Below are positions 5,138-5,342 of a stretch of DNA of 5,342 nucleotides, piece by piece. The position numbers and the translations under genes are program-made. The notes beneath the pieces were generated by a model that saw nothing but the letters and a program-made list of their open reading frames with translations, did not search any database and was not told where the DNA came from. The DNA comes from DATIJJ01 sp039936115 (GTDB taxonomy: Bacteria; Pseudomonadota; Gammaproteobacteria; DSM-16500): contig JBDTIZ010000032.1 in assembly GCA_039936115.1 (NCBI GenBank), positions 1-5,342 of the forward strand. Reading direction: 5' to 3'. Each line of letters begins with the position of its first letter. The first letter of the stretch is position 1.

Positions 5138-5342
5138 TTTTTGCGCAAGGAACACGAGACTTCTACCACTTTTTCCTTAAGGAATTATTAAAGCTTAAAT
5201 TTAAATAGTTATCCACCAGGGCAAACGCATCTAAATTCCAGCCAGAATGCGGTTTAGATACCTGTTATCCATCAATGCGTTACGTTGTTTTCTGCGTAAG
5301 CCACCCTTAAACGTTGTTTCTTTTTTTAAAAGCGACAAGACA
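5138..5342. other. Region after apaG with no supported gene
   Basis: No gene, tRNA or clear terminator is seen up to the window edge. Palindromes include TTCCTTAAGGAA (5173-5184) and a 7-base stem ATCTAAA (5229-5235) with TTTAGAT (5253-5259). The latter competes with CGCAT/ATGCG at 5226-5230 and 5247-5251. A short AAAC-GTT-GTTT stem (5309-5319) is followed by C and seven T (5321-5327); this could be a weak plus-strand terminator for the apaG operon. On the minus strand one frame is open from the edge to a stop at 5231-5233, and another from 5264 to a stop at 5163-5165. Together they could be frameshifted debris of a gene entering from the right. Confidence 0.4.

Overview
The window looks like chromosomal DNA from an AT-rich gammaproteobacterium. 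The reasons are a full-length murein-tripeptide ligase (Mpl, 456 residues), an ApaG protein, a FixL/FixJ-style two-component pair and a UspA-type stress protein, all with A/T-biased third codon positions. A member of the Legionellales (Coxiella/Legionella relatives) would fit. That placement is inferred from the overall flavour of the proteins, not from a diagnostic marker.

Left part (1-937). A T-rich start is followed by a short tandem array of a GTGCGGGGTGACA-type unit (41-142). Next come a strong intrinsic terminator on the minus strand (167-211) and the universal-stress-protein gene it ends (263-697, minus). A gene-poor stretch (698-937) carries two dyads and fragments of open frame on both strands, perhaps a decayed element.

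Middle (938-3151, minus). A soluble PAS-PAS histidine kinase is followed by its FixJ-type response regulator. The regulator's ribosome binding site overlaps the kinase stop codon, so the two are almost certainly one transcript and translationally coupled. The stress-protein gene lies downstream on the same strand, 240 bases further on, so it may be a target or a distal member of the unit.

Divergent intergenic region (3152-3230). Candidate promoters for the kinase operon (minus) and the mpl operon (plus) share the same AT-rich -10 area, so the two directions may compete.

Right part (3231-5137, plus). mpl, an unannotated 37-residue single-pass membrane protein, and apaG are packed with gaps of 14 and 9 bases and probably form one operon. 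The Mpl start should be the ATG at 3231, not the upstream in-frame ATG at 3210. After apaG, 205 bases to the window edge hold no gene I can support, only short palindromes and possible gene debris on the minus strand.

No CRISPR array, tRNA, rRNA, intact transposase or prophage gene is visible. I do not see a new multi-gene system. The least explained items are the small membrane protein, the two open intergenic regions and the unidentified signal of the sensor kinase.
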